A stretch of DNA of 64,000 nt from an uncultured Lachnospiraceae bacterium (lineage in GTDB: Bacteria > Bacillota > Clostridia > Lachnospirales > Lachnospiraceae), in NCBI GenBank assembly GCA_934364805.1, contig CAKRMH010000014.1, forward strand, positions 1 to 64,000, given 5' to 3'. This document shows positions 43,053-52,625 of this stretch, in pieces. The translations under genes and the position numbers were made by a program. How positions within the stretch are numbered: the first letter of the stretch is position 1; each line of letters opens with the position of its first letter. A model generated the notes under the pieces. It did not search any database, had not been told where the DNA came from, and saw only the letters and a program-made list of their open reading frames with translations.

Positions 43053-43271
43053 TTATTTGTCACGCCAGATAATTCTGCCCTTTGTCAGATCATATGGTGA
43101 CATTTCAATAGTTACTTTATCTCCTGGTAAAATACGAATGAAGTTCATTCTTAATTTACCACTGATGGTTGCTAAAATCTGATGTCCATTCTCAAGTTCT
43201 ACTTTAAAGAATGCATTTGGTAATTTTTCAACTACAACACCTTCTACTTCAATTACGTCTGCTTTTGACAT
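43053..43271 (-). CDS. infA: Translation initiation factor IF-1
   Basis: Binds the A site of 30S during initiation. 72 residues, one S1-like OB fold with MSKADVIEVEGVVVEKLPNA and IRILPGDKVTIEMSPYDLTKGRI. It sits between map and rpmJ. Confidence 0.97.
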   Translation of the reverse strand: MSKADVIEVEGVVVEKLPNAFFKVELENGHQILATISGKLRMNFIRILPGDKVTIEMSPYDLTKGRIIWRDK

Positions 43272-43318
43272 ATCTTAATTCCTCCTAATGAATTCCCTTC
43301 CGGGATCTATATTATCTG

Positions 43319-44107
43319 TTAAAAGAGATCCAGAAAACCTGCCGCTTTCTCGTCCTCTGTCAATGAAAGGATCTCCGGCCTGCCTTCTGTGATCAGGATC
43401 GTATTCTCATAATGTGCGGATAAGGACATATCCTCTGTCACAACGGTCCACTCATCATCCATCCATACAACTTCCGGTGTTCCCATGTTGATCATCGGCT
43501 CTACCGCAAGTGTCATTCCCGGGCGAAGTTTGATGCCTCTCCGGAACTGTTTGAAATTCGGGATCTCCGGATCTTCGTGGAGATGTGTTCCGATTCCATG
43601 TCCAACCAGGTCTCTTACGACTCCGTAGCCAAAGCTTTCTGCGTAGGTTCCGATCGCAGCTCCGATATCATGAAGATGTTTTCCGGCAACTGCCTTTTTC
43701 ATTCCTTCGAAAAAGCTCTGTCTCGTCCGGTCGATCAGATCCTGTGCTTCTTTACTGATCTCACCGACTGCAACTGTCCGCGCTGCGTCTGAATGATATC
43801 CTTTGTAGATGACTCCCGCATCCAGGCTTACGATATCGCCTTCCTGCAGGATCTTATCCTTACGTGGGATTCCATGCACCACTTCTTCGTTTACCGAAAC
43901 ACAGATCGATGCAGGATAGCCACAGTAATTTTTAAAAGAAGGAATGCATTCATAGCTTCGAATCATTTCCTCACCAAGTCTGTCTACGTCAAGCGTAGAC
44001 ATTCCCGGCTTTATTTCTTTTCCCAGATCCTGATGTACTCTGGCAAGGATTCTTCCCGCCTCGCGCATCAGTTCGATTTCTCTGGCAGACTTAATCGTTA
44101 CAGACAT
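43319..44107 (-). CDS. map: Methionine aminopeptidase type I
   Basis: Removes the initiator Met from new proteins. The 262 residues have the metal ligands of the pita-bread fold in SLDAGVIYKGYHSDAARTV, GHGIGTHLHEDPEIPNF and the AVEPMINMG region. It starts 2 nt after adk, so it is coupled. It has a short C-terminal extension with EGRPEILSL. Confidence 0.97.
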   Translation of the reverse strand: MSVTIKSAREIELMREAGRILARVHQDLGKEIKPGMSTLDVDRLGEEMIRSYECIPSFKNYCGYPASICVSVNEEVVHGIPRKDKILQEGDIVSLDAGVIYKGYHSDAARTVAVGEISKEAQDLIDRTRQSFFEGMKKAVAGKHLHDIGAAIGTYAESFGYGVVRDLVGHGIGTHLHEDPEIPNFKQFRRGIKLRPGMTLAVEPMINMGTPEVVWMDDEWTVVTEDMSLSAHYENTILITEGRPEILSLTEDEKAAGFLDLF

Positions 44108-44109
44108 AA

Positions 44110-44754
44110 TTATTCACCTAAAATTGTAACGATATCAGCGAATACTTTATCCATTGGCTGTGTACCGTCAACTGATTTTAAAATGTTCTGCTTCTTATAG
44201 TAATCGATCAGAGGCTGTGTCTGATCATGATATACAGATAAACGTTTCTGAACAGTTTCTGGCTTGTCATCATCTCGTAATACGGTCTTGCTGCCACAGG
44301 CATCACATACACCTTCTACTTTGGTAGGATTGAATACGATGTGGTATGTTGCGCCGCAGTTTAAGCATGCACGTCTTCCGCCCATACGTTTTACAATGTT
44401 CTCGTCCGGAACATCAACGTCGATTGCATAATCCATTGTCTGGTTGATCTTTGCAAGTGCTGCATCCAGTGCTTCTGCCTGAGGAATTGTTCTTGGGAAA
44501 CCGTCTAATACGAATCCGTTTGCACAGTCATCCTGCTGGATACGATCCATAACGAGATCGCAGGTAAGTTCATCTGGCACTAAAGCGCCCTGATCCATAT
44601 ATGTTTTTGCTTTTTTGCCTAATTCTGTTCCGTTTTTGATGTTTGCGCGGAAAATATCTCCTGTTGAAATATGTGGGATCTGATATTTTGCTGCAATCTG
44701 TTTTGCCTGTGTTCCTTTTCCTGCTCCTGGAGCGCCTAACATGATAATTTTCAT
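44110..44754 (-). CDS. adk: Adenylate kinase
   Basis: Interconverts ATP + AMP and 2 ADP. The 214 residues have the P-loop GAPGAGKGT (7-15), DGFPRTIPQAEAL and a zinc-type LID with CLNC and CDAC (about 130-153). I start at ATG 44754 (MKIIMLGAPG) with AGGAGA upstream; the longer frame adds 19 residues not seen in the family. Confidence 0.96.
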   Translation of the reverse strand: MKIIMLGAPGAGKGTQAKQIAAKYQIPHISTGDIFRANIKNGTELGKKAKTYMDQGALVPDELTCDLVMDRIQQDDCANGFVLDGFPRTIPQAEALDAALAKINQTMDYAIDVDVPDENIVKRMGGRRACLNCGATYHIVFNPTKVEGVCDACGSKTVLRDDDKPETVQKRLSVYHDQTQPLIDYYKKQNILKSVDGTQPMDKVFADIVTILGE

Positions 44755-44818
44755 TTTCAATCTCCTATGTTTATTGCACGAATGGAGATACGGCAATGCC
44801 AGTATCTCCAAAGTACAA

Positions 44819-46135
44819 TTAGTCGTTTAAGAATCCTTTATAGTAACGTACTAACATCTGTGATTCAATCTGTTTTACTGTCTCAATTACAACTCCAACG
44901 ATAATGATGATGGATGTTCCACCGAAGGAAACGTTCGCACCAAATACACCATTAAAGAAGATCGGGACAAATGCAACAAACGCTAATGCCACAGCACCTA
45001 TAAAGACAACATAATTTAATATTTGATTTAAGTAATCACTGGTTGGTTTACCTGGTCTGATACCCGGGATAAATCCACCAGAGCGTTTCATATTATTTGC
45101 AACTTCAAGCGGATTGAATGTAATCTGTGTGTAGAAGTATGCAAATGCAATGATGAGTATGATATATACGACTAAGCCAATGCTGTAGATCATATTTTTC
45201 GGATCACACCAGTTTGACTGGGATAATCCTTTTAATACCTTACTCCAAAATCCTGTTCCCTGTCCTTTACCAAGAATAGAAGCGATAATAACAGGTGTCT
45301 GCATCAATGACTGTGCAAAGATGACAGGAACAACACCACCGGTATTTACCTTTAAAGGAATATTGGTCTGCTGTCCACCAACCTGTTTTCTTCCCTGAAT
45401 CTTCTTGGAATACTGTACAGGAATTCTTCTCTCAGCGCCCTGAAGTAACACTACGAATAATACCATTGCAACGATGATTGCAATAATAACAAGTGCTGCT
45501 ACAGTTCCCTGTGGGATGCTTTTGCCCGAAATGAACTGATTCCAAAGGGAAAGCAGATCTTCCGGCATACGGGAAATGATATTGATTACCAATACGATAG
45601 AAATACCGTTTCCCACGCCCTTTTCCGTAATACGTTCACCAATCCACATCAATACAGCAGAGCCTGCGGTAAGTGATGTCACGATCATGATAATTGTAAG
45701 TGGGCTCTTATCTGTCAAGTATCCGCTTCTGTAGAATCCAATTGCCATCGCAACTGACTCAATGAGTCCAAGTGCGATTGTCAAGTAACGGGTAATCTCA
45801 ACAATTTTCTTTCTTCCTTCTTCGCCGTCACGCTGCATTTCCTCTAACTTCGGAATTGCGATCGTAAGCAACTGCATGATGATGGAAGATGTAATATACG
45901 GTGTGATATTCAACGCAAACACTGACATGTTTAAAAATGAACCACCTGTAACTGCATCGAAGAAACTTAATCCGTCTGCTGTCTGGTTCTTGAACCATTC
46001 CGAGAATACCTTGCCGTCAACACCAGGAATAGGAAGCTGACTTCCTATTCTGATGACAATTAACATTAAAAATGTAAAGATGATCCGGTTACGGATATCT
46101 TTAATTTTAAATGCATTACGGACTGTTTCGAGCAT
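44819..46135 (-). CDS. secY: Protein translocase subunit SecY
   Basis: Channel of the Sec translocon. 438 residues with about ten membrane spans, the conserved GSQLPIPGVDG near the start and FNPLEVANNMKRSGGFIPGIRPG near 335-357. The ATG overlaps the rplO stop by one base (TAATG). Confidence 0.97.
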   Translation of the reverse strand: MLETVRNAFKIKDIRNRIIFTFLMLIVIRIGSQLPIPGVDGKVFSEWFKNQTADGLSFFDAVTGGSFLNMSVFALNITPYITSSIIMQLLTIAIPKLEEMQRDGEEGRKKIVEITRYLTIALGLIESVAMAIGFYRSGYLTDKSPLTIIMIVTSLTAGSAVLMWIGERITEKGVGNGISIVLVINIISRMPEDLLSLWNQFISGKSIPQGTVAALVIIAIIVAMVLFVVLLQGAERRIPVQYSKKIQGRKQVGGQQTNIPLKVNTGGVVPVIFAQSLMQTPVIIASILGKGQGTGFWSKVLKGLSQSNWCDPKNMIYSIGLVVYIILIIAFAYFYTQITFNPLEVANNMKRSGGFIPGIRPGKPTSDYLNQILNYVVFIGAVALAFVAFVPIFFNGVFGANVSFGGTSIIIIVGVVIETVKQIESQMLVRYYKGFLND

Positions 46136-46575
46136 TAGATCACCTCTGCTTTTCCACCAAGAGCTTCGATTTTTTCTTTAGCGCTTGCACTGAATGCATT
46201 TGCCTGAACTGTAAGCTTCTTAGTAAGTTCGCCATTTCCAAGAATCTTAACGCCATCTCTAACGTTCTTTACGATTCCTGCTTCTACTAATGTCTCAACA
46301 GATACTACTGCGTCATTATCGAATCTTTCTAATACAGAAAGGTTAATACCAACGATTTCCTTAGAGTTTCTGCATTTGAAACCTCTCTTAGGTAATCTTC
46401 TGTATAATGGCATCTGTCCACCTTCGAAACCTGGTCTAGGTGCTCCAGAACGAGCTTTCTGACCTTTGTGGCCCTTACCAGCAGTCTTACCGTTTCCTGA
46501 ACCGTGTCCACGGCCTCTTCTGAAATTATCACTCTGAACTGATCCTTCAGCTGCTTTTAAACTAGATAAATCCAT
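46135..46575 (-). CDS. rplO: Ribosomal protein uL15
   Basis: Late-assembly 50S protein. 146 residues with the Gly-rich GHGSGNGKTAGKGHKGQKAR segment (about 22-43) and FEGGQMPLYRRLPKRGF. It overlaps secY by one base. Confidence 0.97.
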   Translation of the reverse strand: MDLSSLKAAEGSVQSDNFRRGRGHGSGNGKTAGKGHKGQKARSGAPRPGFEGGQMPLYRRLPKRGFKCRNSKEIVGINLSVLERFDNDAVVSVETLVEAGIVKNVRDGVKILGNGELTKKLTVQANAFSASAKEKIEALGGKAEVI

Positions 46576-46598
46576 TACGGCACCTCCTTGTCTTTTTA

Positions 46599-46784
46599 TT
46601 ATGCTTCTTCTACTTTTACATATGGTGCAACTTTACGAAGCGCGCCCTGTGTAGCTGCGTTATCTGGTAACTCAACTGTTTTGTTTAATTTTGTTAATCC
46701 CAGAGCTTCGATTGTTTTCTTGTTCTTAGGAACTGCACCAATTGTTGACTTAATAAGTGTAACTTTTACTTTCTTATCTGCCAT
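46599..46784 (-). CDS. rpmD: Ribosomal protein uL30
   Basis: Small 50S protein, 61 residues: KVKVTLIKSTIGAVPKNKKT then EALGLTKLNKTVELPDN. It lies between rpsE and rplO. Confidence 0.96.
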   Translation of the reverse strand: MADKKVKVTLIKSTIGAVPKNKKTIEALGLTKLNKTVELPDNAATQGALRKVAPYVKVEEA

Positions 46785-46798
46785 CTTTCAATTCCTCC

Positions 46799-47308
46799 TT
46801 AACCCAAGATTTCTTCTACAGATTTACCGCGAAGTTTAGCAACCTCTTCTGGGGATCTTAACTGTCTTAAAGCGTCGATTGTAGCAAGTACAACGTTCTG
46901 CTTATTGTTAGATCCTAAAGATTTTGTACGGATATTTGAGATACCAGCGATCTCGCATACGGAACGAGCTGGACCACCAGCGATAATACCAGTACCTTCA
47001 GGAGACTTCTTTAATAATACGGAAGCACCTGTGTGTTTTCCAGTTACATCATGTGTAATAGAGTTATTCTCGTCTAATTTAACACTGATCATGCTCTTGA
47101 TTGCGTCTTCTTTTCCTTTACGGATAGCTTCTGGAATCTCAGCTGCTTTACCAAGACCAGCGCCTACATGACCATTCTTGTCACCTACAACAACGAGAGC
47201 TGTGAAACGCATGTTTCGTCCACCTTTAACAACTTTTGTTACACGTTTGATGTCAACAACCTGGTCAACTAATTCTAATTGACTAGCATCAATGATTTCA
47301 CGTTTCAT
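46799..47308 (-). CDS. rpsE: Ribosomal protein uS5
   Basis: 30S protein important for decoding accuracy. 169 residues with the double-stranded RNA-binding-like domain (KGGRNMRFTALVVVGDKNG, about 29-47) and GTGIIAGGPARSVCEIAG in the C-terminal part. Confidence 0.97.
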   Translation of the reverse strand: MKREIIDASQLELVDQVVDIKRVTKVVKGGRNMRFTALVVVGDKNGHVGAGLGKAAEIPEAIRKGKEDAIKSMISVKLDENNSITHDVTGKHTGASVLLKKSPEGTGIIAGGPARSVCEIAGISNIRTKSLGSNNKQNVVLATIDALRQLRSPEEVAKLRGKSVEEILG

Positions 47309-47377
47309 GTTTGTTTCCTCCTAAAATTTTAACTCTTCCAGGGATTGCCCATGGAAGCAGGAGTTCATAGGGGACTC

Positions 47378-47746
47378 CTAGAACTCTAAGCCAGCTTCTC
47401 TTGCTGCTTCAGCTAATGCTTTTACCTTGCCCTGATATATAAAGCCACCTCTATCGAAGACAACAGTTGTAATACCTTTATCTAATGCTTTCTTTGCAAT
47501 AACAGTACCAAGATGTGCTGCTGCATCAACGTTATTAGTCTTTTCTACTTCTGCCTTAACATCTTTGTCAAGAGTAGATGCAGAAACAAGGGTATTTCCA
47601 ACTGTATCATCAATAATCTGAGCATACATATGGTTATTGCTTCTGAATACAGCTAAGCGAGGACGCTGTGCTGTACCTGCAAGATGATTACGCATTCTTC
47701 TATGTTTCTTTTCACGAACTTCAGTTCTTGATTTCTTACTAACCAT
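47378..47746 (-). CDS. rplR: Ribosomal protein uL18
   Basis: Binds 5S rRNA. 122 residues with basic RTEVREKKHRRMRNHLAGT, RPRLAVFRSNNHMYAQIIDD and the end FDRGGFIYQGKVKALAEAAR. A 69-nt gap separates it from rpsE. Confidence 0.97.
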   Translation of the reverse strand: MVSKKSRTEVREKKHRRMRNHLAGTAQRPRLAVFRSNNHMYAQIIDDTVGNTLVSASTLDKDVKAEVEKTNNVDAAAHLGTVIAKKALDKGITTVVFDRGGFIYQGKVKALAEAAREAGLEF

Positions 47747-47765
47747 TTCTTGTCCACTCCTTTAA

Positions 47766-48305
47766 TTATTTTTTACCAGTCTTACCAACTTTACGTCTAA
47801 TAACTTCATCAGCATATTTGATACCTTTTCCTTTGTAAGGTTCAGGTCTTCTCTTATCTCTGATTTCAGCTGCGTATTGGCCAACTTTTTCTTTATCGAT
47901 ACCTTTGATAATAATCTTATTATCCTGAACTTCTGACTCAAGACCTTCTGGATCTTCCATTTCTACCGGATGAGAATATCCTAAGTTTAATGTAAGTTTC
48001 TTTCCAGCCTTAGAAGCTCTGTAACCTACACCATTCACTTCAAGTGTCTTTGTGTAACCATCTGTTACACCAACTACCATGTTGTGAATTAATGTTCTTG
48101 TTAATCCATGTAAGGATTTCATTTTTTTCAAATCGTTAGGTCTTGTAACTACTACTTCTTCACCTTCTAATTTGATGTCCATCTCTGATGGAAGGGTTCT
48201 CTCAAGAGTTCCCTTAGGACCTTTTACAGTCACATGATTATTTTCTGCAATGTCAACAGTTACACCTGCTGGGATTGCGATTGGCATTCTTCCTATACGT
48301 GACAT
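47766..48305 (-). CDS. rplF: Ribosomal protein uL6
   Basis: 50S protein near the factor-binding site. 179 residues with MSRIGRMPIAIPAGV and the signature RRPEPYKGKGIKYADEVI near the end. It starts 34 nt after rpsH. Confidence 0.97.
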   Translation of the reverse strand: MSRIGRMPIAIPAGVTVDIAENNHVTVKGPKGTLERTLPSEMDIKLEGEEVVVTRPNDLKKMKSLHGLTRTLIHNMVVGVTDGYTKTLEVNGVGYRASKAGKKLTLNLGYSHPVEMEDPEGLESEVQDNKIIIKGIDKEKVGQYAAEIRDKRRPEPYKGKGIKYADEVIRRKVGKTGKK

Positions 48306-48339
48306 GCCCGTACCTCCTGTATTTTATAATGGTTAATTG

Positions 48340-48741
48340 TTACCAGACAAATGCTAATACTTCGCCACCAACCTGAAGCTTTCTAGCTTCTTTATCAGTA
48401 ATGATTCCCTGGTTTGTAGAAAGAATAGCAATTCCTAATCCACCAAGTACTGAAGGGATTTCATCTTTACCAGCGTATACACGAAGACCTGGTTTTGAAA
48501 TTCTCTTAATACCTGTGATGATTTTCTCGTTTTTATCTGCGCCATATTTTAAAGTAACGCGGATAGATTTGAAGTTACCGTCTTCAACGATCTCATATTT
48601 CTCGATAAATCCTTCGTTAACAAGGATATCAGCGATAGCAACTTTGATTTTAGAAGATGGGATATCTACTGTATCATGTTTAGCAGTGTTTGCATTACGA
48701 ATTCTTGTAAGCATATCTGCGATTGGATCACTTGTTACCAT
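48340..48741 (-). CDS. rpsH: Ribosomal protein uS8
   Basis: Primary 16S binder. 133 residues from ATG 48741 (MVTSDPIADMLTRIRNANTA); the end STNQGIITDKEARKLQVGGE is typical. The AAGGAGG site is about 11 nt from this ATG, a little far, but a longer frame would not match the family. Confidence 0.96.
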   Translation of the reverse strand: MVTSDPIADMLTRIRNANTAKHDTVDIPSSKIKVAIADILVNEGFIEKYEIVEDGNFKSIRVTLKYGADKNEKIITGIKRISKPGLRVYAGKDEIPSVLGGLGIAILSTNQGIITDKEARKLQVGGEVLAFVW

Positions 48742-48844
48742 GATGTATATTTCCTCCTTTGATCTGTTTATACATAACTTATATGGGGGAGTCTGGGTCA
48801 AGCTCCGCCTGTATCAGGCGCGCTTTCACCATATCGCTCTCGGC

Positions 48845-49030
48845 CTACCAAGAAGCTTTCTTAACTCCTGGGATCTGGCCTTTGTATGCTAATTCACGGA
48901 AACATACTCTGCAGATTCCGTATTTTCTTAAAACTGAATGTGGACGACCACAAATTCTGCAACGTGTATATTCTCTAGTAGAGAATTTAGCTGGACGCTG
49001 CTGTTTAACTTTCATAGATGTTTTAGCCAT
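48845..49030 (-). CDS. rpsZ: Ribosomal protein uS14, zinc-binding type
   Basis: 30S head protein. 61 residues with the four zinc ligands Cys24, Cys27, Cys40, Cys43 in CRICG and CRVCF. This is the short zinc form, so it should be sensitive to zinc supply. It lies between rplE and rpsH. Confidence 0.97.
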   Translation of the reverse strand: MAKTSMKVKQQRPAKFSTREYTRCRICGRPHSVLRKYGICRVCFRELAYKGQIPGVKKASW

Positions 49031-49046
49031 TAAAATTCCCTCCTAA

Positions 49047-49586
49047 TTATTTAGCGAATGGCATATTGAACAGAGTCAATAATTCACGTGCTTCTTCGTC
49101 AGTTTTTGCTGTTGTAACAAAGATTACATCCATACCTCTTACTTTGTCTACTTTATCGTATTCAATTTCAGGGAAGATGATCTGCTCTTTGATTCCAAGT
49201 GCATAGTTACCGCGGCCATCAAATGCGTTAGGATTAACACCTCTAAAGTCACGTACACGTGGTAATGCTAAGTTGATCAAACGATCAGCGAACTCATACA
49301 TTTTCTCGCCACGTAATGTTACTTTACATCCGATCGGCATGTTCTCTCTGATTTTGAAGTTTGCGATTGCGTTTTTCGCCTTCGTTGTTACAGCTTTCTG
49401 ACCTGTGATTGCTTCCATGTCTTTTACAGCTGCTTCAAGGATCTTAGCGTTCTCCTTAGCTTCTCCAACACCCATGTTTACTACGATCTTGTCAAGCTTT
49501 GGAACTTCCATTACATTTTTATATCCGAACTTTTTGATCATTGCGTCTTTGATCTCATTATCGTACTGCTCTTTAAGTCTACTCAA
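49047..49586 (-). CDS. rplE: Ribosomal protein uL5
   Basis: 5S rRNA-binding protein of the central protuberance. 179 residues with KLDKIVVNMGVGEAKENAK (about 30-48), GQKAVTTKAKNAIANFKIRE and VRDFRGVNPNAFDGRGNY. Confidence 0.97.
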   Translation of the reverse strand: MSRLKEQYDNEIKDAMIKKFGYKNVMEVPKLDKIVVNMGVGEAKENAKILEAAVKDMEAITGQKAVTTKAKNAIANFKIRENMPIGCKVTLRGEKMYEFADRLINLALPRVRDFRGVNPNAFDGRGNYALGIKEQIIFPEIEYDKVDKVRGMDVIFVTTAKTDEEARELLTLFNMPFAK

Positions 49587-49608
49587 CTCTCTGTCCTCCT
49601 CTCTTCAA

Positions 49609-49920
49609 TTAATCGATAACGTCGCCTGTTGATTTTGCGTAACGTACTTTCTTATCTCCATCCATTTTGAAACCTACACGGGTAGCTGTTCCTTTGTGAA
49701 GATACATAACGTTAGATGCATCAATAGGTCCTTCCTGATGAAGGATTCCGCCCTGCTGGTTCGCCATGCTTGGTTTTGCATGTTTTGTAACCATGTTTAC
49801 GCCTTCAACAAGAAGTGTATTGTTTTTTCTGTTTACAGCAATAACTTTGCCTTCTTTGTCTTTATCTTTTCCAGCGATTACTTTAACCATATCGCCTTTT
49901 TTGATCTTCATACTTGCCAT
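49609..49920 (-). CDS. rplX: Ribosomal protein uL24
   Basis: Assembly initiator of 50S with an N-terminal KOW motif: IKKGDMVKVIAGKDKDKEGK. 103 residues. It lies 11 nt after rplN and 22 nt before rplE. Confidence 0.97.
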   Translation of the reverse strand: MASMKIKKGDMVKVIAGKDKDKEGKVIAVNRKNNTLLVEGVNMVTKHAKPSMANQQGGILHQEGPIDASNVMYLHKGTATRVGFKMDGDKKVRYAKSTGDVID

Positions 49921-49931
49921 CTTCGTTCCTC

Positions 49932-50300
49932 CTATAATACTTCTGGAGCCAGAGATACAATCTTCATAAACTGTTTCTCACGAAGCTCACGAGCTACTGG
50001 TCCAAAGATACGAGTTCCTCTTGGAGTTTTGTCGTCTTTAATAATAACTGCAGCGTTCTCATCGAATTTAATATAAGAACCGTCTTTACGACGTGCACCT
50101 TTTACTGAACGAACAACTACGGCTTTTACTACGTCACCTTTTTTAACAACACCGCCTGGTGTTGCATCTTTAACAGTAGCAACGATCACATCGCCGATGT
50201 TCGCATATCTTCTGGTAGATCCACCCATTACGCGGATAACAAGTAACTCTTTTGCGCCAGTGTTATCTGCGACTTTGAGTCTGCTTTCCTGCTGTACCAT
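49932..50300 (-). CDS. rplN: Ribosomal protein uL14
   Basis: 50S interface protein. 122 residues with VQQESRLKVADNTGAKELLV at the start and DDKTPRGTRIFGPVARELRE near the end. Confidence 0.97.
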   Translation of the reverse strand: MVQQESRLKVADNTGAKELLVIRVMGGSTRRYANIGDVIVATVKDATPGGVVKKGDVVKAVVVRSVKGARRKDGSYIKFDENAAVIIKDDKTPRGTRIFGPVARELREKQFMKIVSLAPEVL

Positions 50301-50318
50301 GCTTGTAGCCTCCTTTAA

Positions 50319-50573
50319 TTATTTTGCTCTTTCCATGATTTCTACAAGTCTCCATCTCTTATCCTTAGATAATGGTCTTGTTTCCATAACTCTGACAGTA
50401 TCACCGATCTTTGCATCGTTGTTCTCGTCATGAGCTTTTAATTTATATGTCTTTTTAACGATCTTGTTGTAAAGTGGATGTCTTACGTTGTCTCTTACTG
50501 CTACAACGATTGTTTTATCCATTTTATCGCTTACAACAACACCTACACGTGTTTTTCTAAGATTTCTTTCCAC
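50319..50573 (-). CDS. rpsQ: Ribosomal protein uS17
   Basis: 16S rRNA-binding OB-fold protein. 84 residues with RKTRVGVVVSDKMDKTIVVA and GDTVRVMETRPLSKDKRWRL. Confidence 0.97.
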   Translation of the reverse strand: MERNLRKTRVGVVVSDKMDKTIVVAVRDNVRHPLYNKIVKKTYKLKAHDENNDAKIGDTVRVMETRPLSKDKRWRLVEIMERAK

Positions 50574-50605
50574 GGTCGAAGTCTCCTTTCTGATAGGATA
50601 TTGGA

Positions 50606-50815
50606 TTACTCAGCAACTTTCACTTTTTCGGTGATAACAGTCTGAATTCTAGCGATGTTTTTTCTAACTTCCTTAATTCTGCTTGTGTTATCTAACTGAT
50701 TTGTTGCGTTCTGGAATCTTAAATTGAAAAGTTCTTTTTTAGCGTTAACTAATTCTGTCTGTAAATCAGCTACAGACTGTGATTTTAATTCTTCTAAATA
50801 TGCACTAGTTTTCAT
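50606..50815 (-). CDS. rpmC: Ribosomal protein uL29
   Basis: 50S exit-tunnel protein, a helical hairpin of 69 residues (MKTSAYLEELKSQSVADLQT; ELFNLRFQNATNQLDNTSRI). I use ATG 50815 with GGCGGTG upstream; a GTG at 50824 is possible. It overlaps the rplP end by 11 nt. Confidence 0.95.
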   Translation of the reverse strand: MKTSAYLEELKSQSVADLQTELVNAKKELFNLRFQNATNQLDNTSRIKEVRKNIARIQTVITEKVKVAE

Positions 50816-51242
50816 TTGATTCACCGCCTTCTAAATCTGCACGAGAAACTACTTTACATTTGCAAGGTAATTTATGTGTAGCAAGACGTAATGCTTCTCT
50901 GGCTACGTCTTCCGGTACACCGGAGATTTCAAATAATACTCTACCTGGTTTCACAACAGCTACCCAATATTCCAGGGCGCCCTTTCCTTTACCCATACGA
51001 ACTCCCATAGGTTTATGAGTTACAGGTTTCTCTGGGAAAATTTTAATCCAAACTTTACCACCACGTTTGATATATCTTGTCATAGCAACACGGGCTGCTT
51101 CGATCTGGTTAGCTTTAATCCAGCATGGCTCTAATGATACGATACCATATTCACCATAAGTAAGTTTATTTCCTCTTAAAGCTTTTCCAGCCATAGAACC
51201 GCGGAACTGTTTACGATGTTTTACTCTCTTTGGCATTAACAT
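50805..51242 (-). CDS. rplP: Ribosomal protein uL16
   Basis: 50S protein near the A site. 145 residues with PKRVKHRKQFRGSMAGKALR and GRVLFEISGVPEDVAREALR. Two ATG codons (51242, 51236) are possible; GGAGGAG favours the first. Confidence 0.97.
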   Translation of the reverse strand: MLMPKRVKHRKQFRGSMAGKALRGNKLTYGEYGIVSLEPCWIKANQIEAARVAMTRYIKRGGKVWIKIFPEKPVTHKPMGVRMGKGKGALEYWVAVVKPGRVLFEISGVPEDVAREALRLATHKLPCKCKVVSRADLEGGESNEN

Positions 51243-51244
51243 AA

Positions 51245-51901
51245 TTACTGAGCTCCTCCTTCCTTATTGGCCTTTGTAGGAAGTACTTCGCCTTTGTAGA
51301 TCCAAACCTTAACACCAACTTTACCGTAGGTTGTATCTGCTTCTGCGAATCCATAATCAATATCTGCTCTTAATGTCTGAAGTGGAATTGTTCCATCAGA
51401 GTAGAACTCTGTACGAGCCATATCTGCTCCACCAAGACGTCCGGAACAAGAAGTTTTAATACCCTTGCATCCAGCTTTCATTGCACGACCCATGCAAGAC
51501 TTCATTGCACGACGGAAAGAAACACGGTTCTCTAACTGTAATGCGATGTTCTCAGCTACTAACTGAGCGTCTTTGTCTGGTCTTTTTACTTCTTTGATAT
51601 CTACTACTAATTTCTTGTCTGTAAGTTTCTGAACTTCTGCTTTAACCTTCTCGATCTCAGCTCCGCCCTTACCAATTACAACGCCTGGTTTAGCAGTGTA
51701 GATGATAACTTTTACACGGTCAGATGCTCTTTCGATCTCGATCTTAGAAACACCAGCAGCGTATAATTTTTTCTTTAAAAATGTTCTGATATTGTAATCT
51801 TCAACTAAGTAATCAGCGAAATCAGCATCAGCATACCATTTAGAATCCCAATCTTTGATAACACCGACTCTTAAGCCATGAGGATTGACTTTCTGTCCCA
51901 T
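51245..51901 (-). CDS. rpsC: Ribosomal protein uS3
   Basis: 30S protein at the mRNA entry. 218 residues with GQKVNPHGLRVGVIKDWDSK at the start, a KH domain with GVVIGKGGAEIEKV (about 74-87), and the C-terminal GRLGGADMARTEFYSDGTIP. Confidence 0.97.
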   Translation of the reverse strand: MGQKVNPHGLRVGVIKDWDSKWYADADFADYLVEDYNIRTFLKKKLYAAGVSKIEIERASDRVKVIIYTAKPGVVIGKGGAEIEKVKAEVQKLTDKKLVVDIKEVKRPDKDAQLVAENIALQLENRVSFRRAMKSCMGRAMKAGCKGIKTSCSGRLGGADMARTEFYSDGTIPLQTLRADIDYGFAEADTTYGKVGVKVWIYKGEVLPTKANKEGGAQ

Positions 51902-51912
51902 GAATTGCCCTC

Positions 51913-52299
51913 CTATCTTTCATCAAGCACGATTGTAATGTGGCTCATTCTCTTTTCGATTCTGTAAGCTCTACCCTGTGCTCTAGGTTTGATTCTCTTC
52001 ATTGTTGGTCCCTTGTTAGCGTAGCACTCTGCTACTACAAGGTTCTCTGCTTTCATACCATTGTTGTTTTCAGCATTGGCGATCGCTGATTTTAATAATT
52101 TCTCAATTACGCTTGAAGCGTATCTTGGGTTGTATGTTACGATTGCAAGTGCAGTCTCAACATCTTTACCACGGATTGCATCTAATACGAAGCAAGCCTT
52201 CTGAACAGACATTCTAGCAAAAGATAACTTTGCTGAAGGTCTTGTATCTTTAACTTCATTTCTCTCTCTTTTAATCTGGGATCTATGTCCTTTTGCCAT
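51913..52299 (-). CDS. rplV: Ribosomal protein uL22
   Basis: Lines the exit tunnel. 128 residues with an extended basic start, KLSFARMSVQKACFVLDAIR and the beta-hairpin PTMKRIKPRAQGRAYRIEKR. Confidence 0.97.
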   Translation of the reverse strand: MAKGHRSQIKRERNEVKDTRPSAKLSFARMSVQKACFVLDAIRGKDVETALAIVTYNPRYASSVIEKLLKSAIANAENNNGMKAENLVVAECYANKGPTMKRIKPRAQGRAYRIEKRMSHITIVLDER

Positions 52300-52327
52300 G
52301 GATGAAACCTCCTTTCAATAAAAAATC

Positions 52328-52609
52328 TTATCTAACGCCTGATTTCTTCTCGTCTTTTCCATGTCCTTTGAAAGTTCTGGTTGCAACGAACTCTCCGAGT
52401 TTGTGTCCAACCATATCTTCAGTAACATATACTGGAACATGTTTTCTACCGTCATGAACAGCGATTGTATGTCCAACGAAAGATGGGAAAATAGTAGAAC
52501 GACGTGACCATGTCTTAATTACAGACTTGTCACCGGAAGCGTTCATAGCGTCTACTTTTTTCAGTAAGCTTTCATCAGCAAATGGTCCTTTTTTAAGTGA
52601 ACGTGCCAT
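52328..52609 (-). CDS. rpsS: Ribosomal protein uS19
   Basis: 30S head protein that binds uS13. 93 residues with ARSLKKGPFADESLLKKVDA and the VGHKLGEFVATRTFKGHGKD end. Confidence 0.97.
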   Translation of the reverse strand: MARSLKKGPFADESLLKKVDAMNASGDKSVIKTWSRRSTIFPSFVGHTIAVHDGRKHVPVYVTEDMVGHKLGEFVATRTFKGHGKDEKKSGVR

Positions 52610-52625
52610 TAATTTAACCTCCTAA